NCBI GenBank assembly: GCA_015709575.1
Contig: CP054190.1
Coordinates: forward strand, 2,664,616 to 2,728,615
Source: Planctomycetia bacterium
GTDB lineage: Bacteria > Planctomycetota > Phycisphaerae > UBA1845 > Fen-1342
DNA length: 64,000 bases
Reading direction: 5' to 3'
Shown piece by piece: positions 27,401 to 37,015 of the stretch (position 1 is the stretch's first letter; every line of letters begins with the position of its first letter). A program made the translations under genes and the position numbers. The notes under the pieces are model-generated. The model was not told where the DNA came from and did not search any database. It saw only the letters and a list, made by a program, of their open reading frames with translations.

Positions 27401-27824
27401 CATTCGATCCGCCACCCGCCAGCCCGCGCTGCGCACGCTGCCCACCGGCGTCATTCGCTGCGATGCGCCGACCGCGGCCCGCCTTCAGCACAGCCTTGCG
27501 CAGATCCTGCGACTGGGCCAGACCGACGCGCTGGCGATCGGCCCAGATCAGCAGCGCCCCGCAGAGTGTTTCGCCAACATCATGACCGGCATCGAAGTCT
27601 TCGTGCCGGTCAGCGGGCTGGCCGACCTGGGGGCTGAGCGTGCCCGCCTGGCCAGAGAGCGCGAGGAAGTCGCGGGCCATGCCGCCCGCGTGGAGGGCAA
27701 GCTCTCCAACGCGGCTTTCGCCGGCAAAGCCCCCGCGGCCGTGATCGAGGCCGAGCGTGCGCGACTGGCGGAATTCCGCGAACGGTTGGCGAAAATCGAC
27801 GACAGCCTGCGCGAACTGGCGTGA
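24489..27824 (+). CDS. valS: Valyl-tRNA synthetase with zinc-ribbon insertion
   Basis: About 1,111 aa, longer than the ~880-950 typical of bacterial ValRS. GGAGG lies just before two consecutive ATGs (24486, 24489). The class I HIGH motif is in PPPNVTGALHLGHAM and KMSKS appears as RRMSKSLGNG. The editing domain carries TTRPETMLGDTAVAVHPED. About 45 residues after KMSKS, between QDLRIPV and FEQGRNFCTKLW, there is a ~55-residue insert with C709-x2-C712 and C736-x2-C739, a likely zinc ribbon. Other extra loops are Ala/Pro-rich. A C-terminal coiled-coil arm (ARLAREREEVAGHAARVEGKL) completes the enzyme. Confidence 0.95.
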   Translation: MSSGGAYDPRQVEPAMYELWERSGAFDADPDPARQPFTVMMPPPNVTGALHLGHAMYTVQDLITRYRRMCGDNALYLPGTDHAGIATQAVVERRLREEEGLTRKELGREGLVERIWQWKEEYGARILSQLRRIGCSSDWRRTRFTLDATCARAVYHVFHRLYRDGLIFRGPRMVNWDTQLQTAVADDEINYETVKGSLWHIRYPIEGRPDDWRQPPPAAEGTQDAQIPAVAAPVDAPAADPRRGQDYLVVATTRPETMLGDTAVAVHPEDERYRHLIGRYVILPLMNRRIPIIADPILVSREFGTGCVKVTPAHDPNDYECGKRHSLVFINILTPDGFMNSSAGGQADDAARASGSSGPFTPGVHDYRGLSKSDARKRVVADLERLGYLERVEPYETQVGHSDRSKSPIEPMISEQWFVRCGPLAELAMEAVRDGRVRFYPSRYAKGYLDWLSEKRDWCISRQLWWGHRIPVWSREMPLSDLLSPSSGQTPLHALTGCTSVIRVEEIGGTGEWHDVTRDNGVGFAALRAALAAGDRRVRVSICAPMNPTGTDCLPDAAVEWAEQNGFERDPDVLDTWFSSALWPFSTLGWPHVGDAPPPGPQGEAPPNRADFDYFFPTSVLCTARDIISLWVARMVMLSLYFTRRVPFSHVYINPTIQDGQGRRMSKSLGNGVDPLDLIDLYGADALRVTLAQLAGDTQDLRIPVAYACPHCAALTPQSSVVPRGKFPIDVKTAACSSCKERFATAWADAATKAELGVALDSSERFEQGRNFCTKLWQAATGFVIPNLEAVPPDTARATPTVLEDRWLLSRLRACIEEVTQRLDRYQFSDAMGRLYDFFWAEFCDWYVEFAKPRLSTRNVDGASSPRSDASAAEARAVLSWGLDVTLRMLHPAGPFITEALWQRLGAVLPRRGAPGCPAVEAAPLLVRAPWPGSPAAAADAGSRDPAAEREMEELQGVIRALRDVRTRLNAIRSATRQPALRTLPTGVIRCDAPTAARLQHSLAQILRLGQTDALAIGPDQQRPAECFANIMTGIEVFVPVSGLADLGAERARLAREREEVAGHAARVEGKLSNAAFAGKAPAAVIEAERARLAEFRERLAKIDDSLRELA

Positions 27825-27900
27825 TTCCGCGTCGGGACGCGCCAATAGAGGCGAATCCGACAACAACGTCAGCACCTGAGCGCCCTGCCCCGCGCTCGGG

Positions 27901-27906
27901 TACATT
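27901..27906 (+). promoter_or_regulatory. -10-like box before the GT2 gene (leaderless)
   Basis: TACATT ends 7 bases before the ATG at 27914, and no ribosome site occurs between them. It fits the TANNNT-to-ATG spacing of leaderless genes. The gene may also be reached by read-through from valS. Confidence 0.35.
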
Positions 27907-27913
27907 CCCGCCG

Positions 27914-28639
27914 ATGACCAGCGCCGGACCCGCTGTTTCCGTGATCATCCCCACCTATAACGAGCGAGAGAACCTCCCCGCGCTCGTGCGGCGGGTGTCG
28001 GACGCGCTGCGCGCCACTCCCGCTGCCGAGGCCGAGATTCTGATCGTTGATGACGACTCCCCCGACGGTACCGCCACCCTCGCGGAGCAGCTCTCGTCAA
28101 CCGCCCCCGTTCCGGTTCGCTGCATCGTGCGTCGGGGCGAGCGCGGCCTGGCGACGGCGGTCATTCGCGGGCTGCGCGAAGCACGCGGCCGCGTGTGCGT
28201 GGTGATGGACGCGGACCTATCTCACCCACCCGAGAGCATTCCCGCACTGTTGGCGGCGCTGGACGACAGCGGCGTGCAAATGGCCGTCGGCAGTCGCTTC
28301 GTCCGCGGCGGGCGCGTCGATCTGCACTGGCCACTGCACCGGCGGCTGAACTCGCTCTTCGGGCGGATGCTCGCCCGACCGCTCACGCCGGTAAAGGACA
28401 TGATGGCCGGTTTCTTCGCCGTGCGTCGGGCGGACGTGCAACTCGACCGCCTGGCCCCGGTCGGCTACAAAATTCTGCTCGAGATCCTCGTGCGGCACGG
28501 CTTTCGGCGCGTCATGGAAGTGCCGATCACATTCGCCGATCGCGCCGCCGGTCGCACCAAGCTCGACGTCGCCGAGCAGTTGCGCTACCTGCGGCACCTG
28601 TCGAAACTGTACGCCTTCGTGCTGCGCGGCCGGCGCTAA
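27914..28639 (+). CDS. Family 2 glycosyltransferase, polyprenol-phosphate mannosyltransferase-like
   Basis: 241 aa. A GT2 domain with SVIIPTYNERENL, VDDDSPDGT, VMDADLSHPPE and GSRFVRGG, matching DPM1-type enzymes that load mannose or glucose from nucleotide sugar onto a polyprenyl phosphate. The C-terminal transmembrane part seen in some relatives is absent. A GTG overlapping the valS stop (27821) is in frame, but similarity begins only after the ATG at 27914. The next gene is a GT87-like membrane glycosyltransferase that could use the lipid-linked sugar made here. Confidence 0.88.
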   Translation: MTSAGPAVSVIIPTYNERENLPALVRRVSDALRATPAAEAEILIVDDDSPDGTATLAEQLSSTAPVPVRCIVRRGERGLATAVIRGLREARGRVCVVMDADLSHPPESIPALLAALDDSGVQMAVGSRFVRGGRVDLHWPLHRRLNSLFGRMLARPLTPVKDMMAGFFAVRRADVQLDRLAPVGYKILLEILVRHGFRRVMEVPITFADRAAGRTKLDVAEQLRYLRHLSKLYAFVLRGRR

Positions 28640-28670
28640 CCGCGCCCGGCGCTGATCGACGGAGACCGCT

Positions 28671-29984
28671 TTGCCGACCGAGCCGTCGCCGCTGGGCCGC
28701 CCGCTTCCGCCCGCGTGGCGCGCGCTCGTGCTGGCGGTCGGCGCGTACACGTTGGCGATGTGCACCTATCTGCCGATCCGGGCCTGGACCGGCACGGACT
28801 TTCACGATTTCTGGGAAAACGCGCGCTGGTTCCTGCATCATGGCGAGGTGCGCTTCGACCTCGGCGTCCACAACTATCTACCCTTCTTCACGTTGTTCAT
28901 GGCCCCGTGGGGTGTGCTGCCGCTCGAGGTGGCGCTGAACCTGTTCACCATGCTCTCTGTCGGCCTGCTGCTCTGCACCGGCCTGATGACCGACGTGCTG
29001 CTGCGCGACGGGGAGCTCGTGGACCGCCGCAGCGGCACCGGCACCTGGGATCGTGCGGCGCGGCCCACGATCACGCTCGTCCTCCCGTTGCTGCTGATCG
29101 CCCCCTATGCACACTCCACGCTCACGCTCGGCGCGGTGAACATCCTGCTGTTGTTCCTGATCGCGGCGGCGTGGCTGCTGGTGCGCCGCGGTCGCGCGTG
29201 GATCGCCGGAGTGCCGCTGGGACTGGCCGTGCTGATCAAGTTGCTGCCGGCGGCATTGCTGCCGATGCTGCTGGCGGCGCGGCGCTGGCGATCCGCCGTC
29301 GCGACCGGCATCGTGATGCTCGCGCTGGGCGGTGGGTTCTCGCTGCTGGTACTCGGCCCCGAACGGATGGCCGACGCGCACCGCCAGTTCCGAGAATCGG
29401 CGCTGGAATCGCACGGCGCGCGCCAGACGCTATCCGTCGATAAGCCGCAAAAGGCGAAATACTCCAACATTTCCGTGCCGATTGTGATGCGCCGCCTGCT
29501 CACCCCGGTCAACGCCGATCCGCACGAACAGCGCCCCGGCTTCTACGTGAACGTCGTCGACCTGTCGCGCGAATCGCTCTGGCCGATCTATGCCACGATA
29601 ATGGTCTCGCTGCTGCTGACGACGCTCGCGGCCACCTGGCGGGCGGGGCGTGCCGAGACGCAGGAGCCGCTGAATGCGACCCTGGGAGCATGGATCGCCC
29701 TGATGCTGCTGGCCGCGCCGCTGGTGTGGACGCATTACCTCGTGCTGATGCACTGGCCGCTGGCGGTCGCGGTTCACCGCCTGATCGAAACGCGGCGGCG
29801 CGAGCGGCGCGTCTGTCGACCCGCGGCAACCGCCGTCATTGCGTGGATCATCGGGATCGCCGCGTTGGCGTCGCCGCACGCGCGCGCCGTCGGCACCGCC
29901 ACGCTCGCAATCGCCGTCGTGTGGGGCGTGATGATCACTCTGTCGCTGGCCAAACCGCGGCCCGCGCGCGCAGCGCGCGAATGA
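28671..29984 (+). CDS. DUF2029/GT87-like membrane glycosyltransferase
   Basis: 437 aa from a TTG at 28671 with GGAGA at 6-base spacing. There are about ten transmembrane helices. The first periplasmic loop has TGTDFHDFWENARWFLHHG and LGVHNYLPFFTLFMAPWGVLP, and a later GLAVLIKLLPAALLPMLLAARRW is the K-x-x-P signature of GT87 polyprenyl-phosphate-sugar-dependent transferases. It probably uses the donor made by the GT2 protein encoded 31 bases upstream. The last 50 bases overlap the 3' end of the convergent TPR gene. Confidence 0.82.
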   Translation: MPTEPSPLGRPLPPAWRALVLAVGAYTLAMCTYLPIRAWTGTDFHDFWENARWFLHHGEVRFDLGVHNYLPFFTLFMAPWGVLPLEVALNLFTMLSVGLLLCTGLMTDVLLRDGELVDRRSGTGTWDRAARPTITLVLPLLLIAPYAHSTLTLGAVNILLLFLIAAAWLLVRRGRAWIAGVPLGLAVLIKLLPAALLPMLLAARRWRSAVATGIVMLALGGGFSLLVLGPERMADAHRQFRESALESHGARQTLSVDKPQKAKYSNISVPIVMRRLLTPVNADPHEQRPGFYVNVVDLSRESLWPIYATIMVSLLLTTLAATWRAGRAETQEPLNATLGAWIALMLLAAPLVWTHYLVLMHWPLAVAVHRLIETRRRERRVCRPAATAVIAWIIGIAALASPHARAVGTATLAIAVVWGVMITLSLAKPRPARAARE

Positions 29985-31314
29985 GCGGCTGCGACGGGTC
30001 GATCTCCAGCGACTCATCGCAGAGGCGCACAATCTCCCGGACCCGCGCCACCAGCGGCTCCTCACCCTCAGCACCCGCCTGGCCCGCGTCGCGCATGCGC
30101 CCCCCCGCTTCGGGTGCTCGCCGGACCGCCGCGGCGCCGTTCGCAAGGGCGTCGCCGCGCTGCAATTGCGTCCAATACAACTCCGCCAGCCGGTTGCGCA
30201 GCGGCACGCTCCGCGGCGCCGCTGCCAGCGCCCGTTGCAGCACATCTCGCGCCTCCGAAGCCCGCCCACCATGGTGCAGCGCCAGGGCGAGATTCATCGC
30301 CGCGTCGCCGTCCGCGGGGTCAGCCGCCGCCACAGTCGCCAGGTCCGCGGCTGCGTCGTCCCACAACCGCAGGTCCAGCAGCACTTCACCGCGCGCCCGC
30401 CGCGCTTCTACAACCGGCTCAAGCGCGGCGGCGCCTGGTCTCTCCTGATGATCCCGCCGCTTGTTCGGCATCTCATCAGTTCCGTATCGCGGCAACGGCG
30501 CGCCGGCCGTTGCTATCAGTGCCGGCTCGACCGTTGGCAACTCGGCCATTCCGTCGATCACTTCATCCCACGCGCGCCGCGCCTCCGACATCCGCCGCGC
30601 TCCGGTCAGCGCGACCGCAAGGTTGAAGCGTGCCCGTGTGTCGTTCGGATCAGCCGTCGCCATCGCCCGCAGTGGCTCGATCGCGTCGATCCAGCGCGCC
30701 GCCCGCAGCAGCGCGTCGGCATGCGCGGCACGATGGGCCGCTTTGCCGCTGACCCGCGCCAAGCGCCCCAGCCGATCAGCGGCCTCGCTCCAGCGCTCCA
30801 ATCCCTGCAGTGCGTCGGCGGCGTCTTCCAGCGCTGTCTCATGGTCGGGATCGTCGGCCAACGCCGCTTCCGCTCGCTGCAACTGCCGGGTCAGCTCATG
30901 GGAGTGCCGCTCGCCCGCCCAGCGGATCTCCCCGTCGCGCGTGCGGCGTCCCAGGCTCGCCATCGGCAGAAACGCCGCCAATGAGCGGACAACCCTGACC
31001 TCGACGGCCCCACCCGCCGCCGCGGCATCGCCGCTCTGCTCGGATTCGACCCCCCCGTGTTCGCTTCGCCGCCCTGCGTTCGCGGCGCTGGGCGATCCGA
31101 CGGCGGCATCCGCCTGCTCGCCCGCCGGCGCCGGAGCGTTCCGCGAATCGACCAGTGGCGGAAGCCCCAGCCGTCCGCCGCCCCCGCTTGCCGACGACCT
31201 CACTGCCGCCGGCGCGCCAGCGGCGCCGCCCAGCTTATCCGCCAGCCGTACCACGACAAACATGCCTGCACCGCACGTCGCCACGGCCAACACGATCAGC
31301 AGCGTTCGCCCCAT
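29935..31314 (-). CDS. Membrane-anchored TPR protein
   Basis: 459 aa. An N-terminal signal anchor (TLLIVLAVATCGAGMFVVV) is followed by a ~90-residue low-complexity Gly/Ala/Ser-rich linker. TPR-like helical repeats come next: AEAALADDPDHETALEDAADAL, PNDTRARFNLAVALTGARRMSEA, ADGDAAMNLALALHHGGRASEA and AAPRSVPLRNRLAELYW. CGGAG precedes the ATG at 9 bases. It is probably a periplasmic or membrane-tethered scaffold; the partner is unknown. The end of the reading frame overlaps the GT87 gene by 50 bases on the opposite strand. Confidence 0.75.
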   Translation of the reverse strand: MGRTLLIVLAVATCGAGMFVVVRLADKLGGAAGAPAAVRSSASGGGGRLGLPPLVDSRNAPAPAGEQADAAVGSPSAANAGRRSEHGGVESEQSGDAAAAGGAVEVRVVRSLAAFLPMASLGRRTRDGEIRWAGERHSHELTRQLQRAEAALADDPDHETALEDAADALQGLERWSEAADRLGRLARVSGKAAHRAAHADALLRAARWIDAIEPLRAMATADPNDTRARFNLAVALTGARRMSEARRAWDEVIDGMAELPTVEPALIATAGAPLPRYGTDEMPNKRRDHQERPGAAALEPVVEARRARGEVLLDLRLWDDAAADLATVAAADPADGDAAMNLALALHHGGRASEARDVLQRALAAAPRSVPLRNRLAELYWTQLQRGDALANGAAAVRRAPEAGGRMRDAGQAGAEGEEPLVARVREIVRLCDESLEIDPSQPLIRALRARAAVWPATE

Positions 31315-34244
31315 GCCGCACCACTCCGATCACCACCACCGTCGATGGCGACTTCCGATCGGCACCGGGCCGACCTCCGCGCCGTTCGCTTGCGGACCGT
31401 CTGCGTTACGGAACGTGCAGCGCATCGACCACGTTCGTGCGCGCCGCGCGCCGCGCCGGCCAGATTCCTGCCGCCGCGCACAAACCCACGGTGAGCAGCA
31501 CCGCCGCCGCCAACTGCCCGTGCGGCAGCGTCATCTCCGAGCTGAACCCCCACATTTTTTGCGTCATGGTGGTCACGTTCATGGCCACGTGCAGCCCCAG
31601 CGCCGTCCCCAGCAGCGTGCCCACCACGCCCAGCACCAGCGCCTCGCCCAGCACCATTCGCAGGATCAACCCGCGTGTCGCCCCCACCGCGCGCAAAATC
31701 GCAAGCTGCCGCGCCCGGCTGGTGACACTGGCGGTCATCAGGTTCGCCACCCCGATCGCCGCCACCAGCAACGCCACCGTCGGCACCGCCGCCAGCAACT
31801 GCGTCACCCGCGTCAGCTCGGAGTCGATCGCGTCCTTCAGTTCGCGGGCCGTTCCATGCGGCGCCGCCGGCGCTCCCAGCGCCCGCGTCACGTCCCGCAG
31901 CACCTGCTCCTCGCGGTAGCGCTGCCAGCGCCGCTCGAGCGGCAGCCGCGTGTCAAAGCACTCCGGTGGGATGTCCGCCGCTTCGGCCGATCCTTGCGGC
32001 GGCGGCCAGCCGTCCGGCACCGGTGTCGGCGGGAGGTCGAAATTCAACAGGACCATGCGCGTCGCGTTTTGCCCGAAGATGCGGCGCATGTCCTCCAACG
32101 AGCCCATCACCGAACTGTTCGCGACGACGTTGGCCTCGCTCATCGCCTGAAAATAGCTGGCGGCGATGTCCAGCGCCGGCGACTGGATCACCCCCGCCAC
32201 CTTGAACGAGTGCCGCGTGACGCCAATCCGCACTTCGACGCTGTCGCCGAGGTGCGCGTTGCGCGTGCGCGAGAAATCCTCCGCGACGATGATGTGCCCG
32301 CCCTCCAGCAGCAGCCGCTCGGCCGTCTCGCGATCCCCCTCAACGAATTCCATCCGCAGCAGGTCCAGGAACTGCGTCGGCTCGATCGCCAGGAACCACG
32401 TGATCGAGAGAAACACGCGCTCCATGAACATTCGCCGCTCACCGACGATGCAGTTCACGGCATGTGCGACCGTGAAGTTTCTCACTCCCGGCACCGGGGA
32501 GATGGCCTCGCGCGCGTCCGGGCGCATGTCTTGGAAGTTCCAGACGTACGCCTCCGGAAAGGCCCGTGGAAACTCCCACCCGCGCCGCACGCTGTCGCTG
32601 AAAACCACCAACCCAACGATCAGCGACAGTCCCACCATCAGCCCGCAGGCGATGCCCGTCGAGCGCCACACCGCCCGCCCCACCTGGTCCTGCAGCAGCC
32701 GCTCGCCGACGCGCAGCCCGGCCGCCACCAGCTTCACCGCCGGCCCGCTGACCGCCCACACCAGCAGCGGCGCCACCAGCGCATAGCCGAGGTAGAGCAT
32801 CACGATTGCAGCACTGGCGAGCGTCGGAAACTCCGGGGATCGATCCAGCCCGTACACGCTGATCGTCATTCCGAGCTGTGCGCTCAGCCACCGGACCGGG
32901 GCGTCCAGCAGCGGCTGCAGTGCGGTCGGCAGGCCGTGTACCAGAGCCGCCTGCGCTGCCAGCACGAGCAGCCCAACCGCTCCACTCACCACGATCCATT
33001 TGCCGCGCTGACCCGCCGCGCGCGGCCGCGACGCCTCCAGCGGCGACGCGGCCCAGGCCCGCAGCATCGGCAGCATCGCTGCAAAAAGCGTGACGCCCAT
33101 TCCCACCATCGCGGAAGTCGCGATTCCCGTCCGCCGCGCCACTTCCGCGAGGTGCAGCGCCAAGGCCGCGGGTCCGGCCGCCATGGCGATGCGAATGTCC
33201 GCGATCGAAATGGGGAACTCGCCCAGATAGTCCGGTACCAGCCAGCGCGTCACAGCGGTCAGGACCAACCCGACCGGGATTCCCAGCAATATGCCCACCG
33301 CGCCGAGCGGCAGCACCTCCACCAGCACCAGCACCCCCAGTTGCCCACCGGTCAGTCCCACGCAGCGCAGCAGACCCAGTTGCCGCACACGCTCCACCGC
33401 CCCCATGCTCAGCGTGCTCAGAATGATGAACATCGCCGTCAGCATCGCCACGCAGCTCAGCAGCACCAGCACCAGCTCCTGCTGGCTTTGCGCGTTCTGA
33501 ATCTGCTGCAAGCGCACCGCCACGCTGCGCACGCTGACGTTGGACACCACTTTCCGCGCTTCGACCCTCACCCGCTCCGTCGCCGCGCGCACCGCATCCT
33601 GCGACGAATCGAACAGCACCAGGTCAATCGACGTGGTCATCCCCTGCTGTACCGCCGCGTGCTGCAGGTCCGCCAGCCGCGTGACCACCCACCCCTTCTG
33701 GAACTTCGCGATCCGGCGGCGCGACACCAGCCCGACGATCTCGAATCGATACGGCTCCGAGCGTCCACCGCCCCAGATGCAGACGCCGTCGCCGATCGCC
33801 AGCCCGTGCTCCGCGGCATAGGCCGCTTCCAGAAGGCACACGAACGATTCGTCCGGCCCGAACATCCGCCCTGCCGCAAGCGGGTACTCGCGCACGCTCA
33901 TTTCGTTCGTGATGTCGATCCCGTGAACGTCGAGCTGCTCCTCCGGGTCAAACACCAGCGCCGCAGGATCACCTCCGCGCGGCAGCGGCTTGCCCGGCAC
34001 GCGCTGTACCAGCCGCGCCGCGGCGTGCTTCACCTCCGGCAGCGCCGTCAGCCGATCCATCAGCCGGATCGGGATCGTGTCATACTTCCCCGCCGGAGAC
34101 TCGACCGTGATGTGGCTCTTGCCGACGTGCTGCAGCGCCCAACTGATCACGGTGCGGCGCACGGACTCAAAGCACGCCGTAACCCACACCACCGCGGCCA
34201 CGCCGAGACTGATCGCCAGCAGCACGCCGGCGGCCCGTGTCGGC

Positions 34245-35090
<846 letters not shown>

Positions 35091-35097
35091 CCGTGGG

Positions 35098-35103
35098 AGT
35101 GTA
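35098..35103 (-). promoter_or_regulatory. -10-like box of the ABC exporter operon (leaderless)
   Basis: On the minus strand TACACT ends 7 bases before the ATG at 35090, with no Shine-Dalgarno sequence in between. The position fits transcription starting at the start codon of the ATPase-permease operon. Confidence 0.4.
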
Positions 35104-35273
35104 CGCCGGACCGCAACCCCGCGACAGGCGAGCCGCCTCGCGCATGCTCGCCGCGCCGATTGCCAGCCGCGCACCACTGCGGATAGGATTCCGCCCGTTG
35201 CCGCCCGAACCGTCGCGGCGCTTCGCGCGGAACCACGGCGGCGCGCGTGCACGTCCCAGCAAGTGAGCACGTC

Positions 35274-36434
35274 ATGATCCTGGCCGCCGTCAAGGAAGTT
35301 CGCGCCGATGAACGGCGCGTCGCGCTCGTTCCCGAATCCTGCAAGCGGCTCGTCAAGGCCGGGATTGACGTTGTCGTACAGGCCGGCGCGGGAGTCGCCG
35401 CCGGCTATCCCGACGAGCAATATGCTCAGGCCGGTGCGACCGTCGAGGCGGATGCGCGCTTGATCCTCGGCAATGCCGACATGGTCTTCCACGTCCAGCC
35501 GCCGCTCGAAAGCCCGGCGGCTGGCGGTCACGAAGCCGACGCCCTCAAGAAGGGCGGCGTGCTGGTCTGCACGCTAAAACCCTCCGTCAACCCCGACGCG
35601 GTGAAGCGCCTCGCCGCCCGCGGCGTCACTGCGATCGCGATGGACTGCGTGCCGCGTACCACCCGCGCCCAGGCCATGGACGTGCTCAGCTCGCAGGCGA
35701 ACATCGCCGGATACAAGGCCGTGCTGCTCGGCGCCAACGAATTGCCGCGCTACCTGCCGATGTTCATGACCGCCGCCGGCACGATCCTGGCCGCCAAGGT
35801 CTTTGTCATCGGCGCCGGCGTCGCCGGCCTGCAGGCCATCGCCACCGCCCGCCGCCTTGGCGCGATCGTGACCGCCACGGATGTCCGCCCCGAAGTGAAG
35901 GAGCAGATCGAATCCGTCGGCGCCAAGTACGTCGGCATCGAGCTGTCCCAGAGCGCAGCGGCCGGCGGCGGCTACGCCCGCGAACTGTCCACAGAAGACA
36001 AGGCCCGCCAGGCCCAGCTTCTGGCCGAGCAGTGTGCACAAGTGGACATGGTGGTGACGACCGCCCTGATCGGCGGCGTGCGGGCTCCGCGCCTCATCAG
36101 CGAGGACATCGTCCGAACCATGAAACCCGGCTCCGTGATCGTGGACCTGGCCGCCGAGGGCGGCGGGAACTGCGCCCTGACCGAGCCGGGCCGAACCATC
36201 GTCAAGCACGGCGTGACGATCCTTGGTCCGCCGAATCTGCCGGCGCTGGTCCCGCTGCACGCCAGCCTGGTTTACTCGCGCAACCTCGAAAAGCTGCTGC
36301 TCGAATTCTGGAAGGATGGCCGCTTCAACCTCAACCTCGACGACGACATTCTCAAGGCGTCGGTAATCACCCACGCCGGCGAAGTCGTCCATCCGCCGAC
36401 CCGTCAGGCGCTGGAGTCCGCCCGGCCGGCCTGA
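35274..36434 (+). CDS. pntAA: NAD(P) transhydrogenase subunit alpha part 1 (PntAA)
   Basis: 386 aa. The NAD(H)-binding domain I of proton-translocating transhydrogenase. It begins ILAAVKEVRADERRVALVPE, the alanine-dehydrogenase-like fold, and has the nucleotide-binding GAGVAGLQAIATARRLGAIVTATDVRPEVKEQ and the mobile-loop region LGPPNLPALVPLHAS. The ATG at 35274 fits the family start; upstream in-frame codons are unlikely. It lacks the membrane part, which is encoded separately by the next gene, as in Rhodospirillum-type enzymes. First gene of pntAA-pntAB-pntB. Confidence 0.95.
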   Translation: MILAAVKEVRADERRVALVPESCKRLVKAGIDVVVQAGAGVAAGYPDEQYAQAGATVEADARLILGNADMVFHVQPPLESPAAGGHEADALKKGGVLVCTLKPSVNPDAVKRLAARGVTAIAMDCVPRTTRAQAMDVLSSQANIAGYKAVLLGANELPRYLPMFMTAAGTILAAKVFVIGAGVAGLQAIATARRLGAIVTATDVRPEVKEQIESVGAKYVGIELSQSAAAGGGYARELSTEDKARQAQLLAEQCAQVDMVVTTALIGGVRAPRLISEDIVRTMKPGSVIVDLAAEGGGNCALTEPGRTIVKHGVTILGPPNLPALVPLHASLVYSRNLEKLLLEFWKDGRFNLNLDDDILKASVITHAGEVVHPPTRQALESARPA

Positions 36435-36469
36435 CACCGTTCGCATGGCTCGGAAGGAGTGATTCCCCG

Positions 36470-37015
36470 ATGCAGTTGCTGAAATTGTCCGGCGTCGCGG
36501 CATCCGTGCTGGCGGTCGCCCTCGCCATTGCCGCATTTGCGCAGAACCGCGCCGGTTCGCCCGAATCGGCGGTTCCTGCCGCCGATTCCGCACCGCCGGC
36601 CGCCGTCGCGGCCCCCAGCAGCGCTGTCTCCGGCCCCGGCGGAGCGACCGGAACGCCCGCAGCCGCCCTCCCGGCAGTGGGCGCGCACGGCTCCGCGTCC
36701 GATGCGGAGACATTTCGCACGAAGCTGCTGATCGGCATGCTGTACGTCTTCGTGCTTTCGACCTTCATCGGAATCGGCGTGATCAAGCGCGTCTCGCGCC
36801 TCTTGCATACGCCGCTGATGTCGCTGACGAACGCGATTTCCGCGATTGCGGTCGTAGGGGCGCTGATCGTCGCCGGCGGTAAGGATTATGGCCCCGGCAT
36901 CCGCCTGCTTGGCGCGATTGCCGTCTTTGCCTCCATGACGAACATCATCAGCGGGTTCCTCATCACCGACCGCATGCTCCGCATGTTCCGCGCTCCGCGG
37001 GGAGGTTCGGCATGA
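36470..37015 (+). CDS. pntAB: NAD(P) transhydrogenase subunit alpha part 2 (PntAB), extended
   Basis: 181 aa, against ~100 for a usual PntAB. AAGGAG lies 10 bases before the ATG. The C-terminal ~100 residues are the expected membrane domain (LIGMLYVFVLSTFIGIGVIKRV, LMSLTNAISAIAVVGALIVAG, LGAIAVFASMTNIISGFLITDRML). The first ~80 are additional: a hydrophobic signal-like segment (LKLSGVAASVLAVALAIAAFAQ) and a Pro/Ala/Gly-rich linker. Either the segment is cleaved as a signal peptide or it adds a helix. The stop overlaps the pntB start as ATGA. Confidence 0.9.
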   Translation: MQLLKLSGVAASVLAVALAIAAFAQNRAGSPESAVPAADSAPPAAVAAPSSAVSGPGGATGTPAAALPAVGAHGSASDAETFRTKLLIGMLYVFVLSTFIGIGVIKRVSRLLHTPLMSLTNAISAIAVVGALIVAGGKDYGPGIRLLGAIAVFASMTNIISGFLITDRMLRMFRAPRGGSA

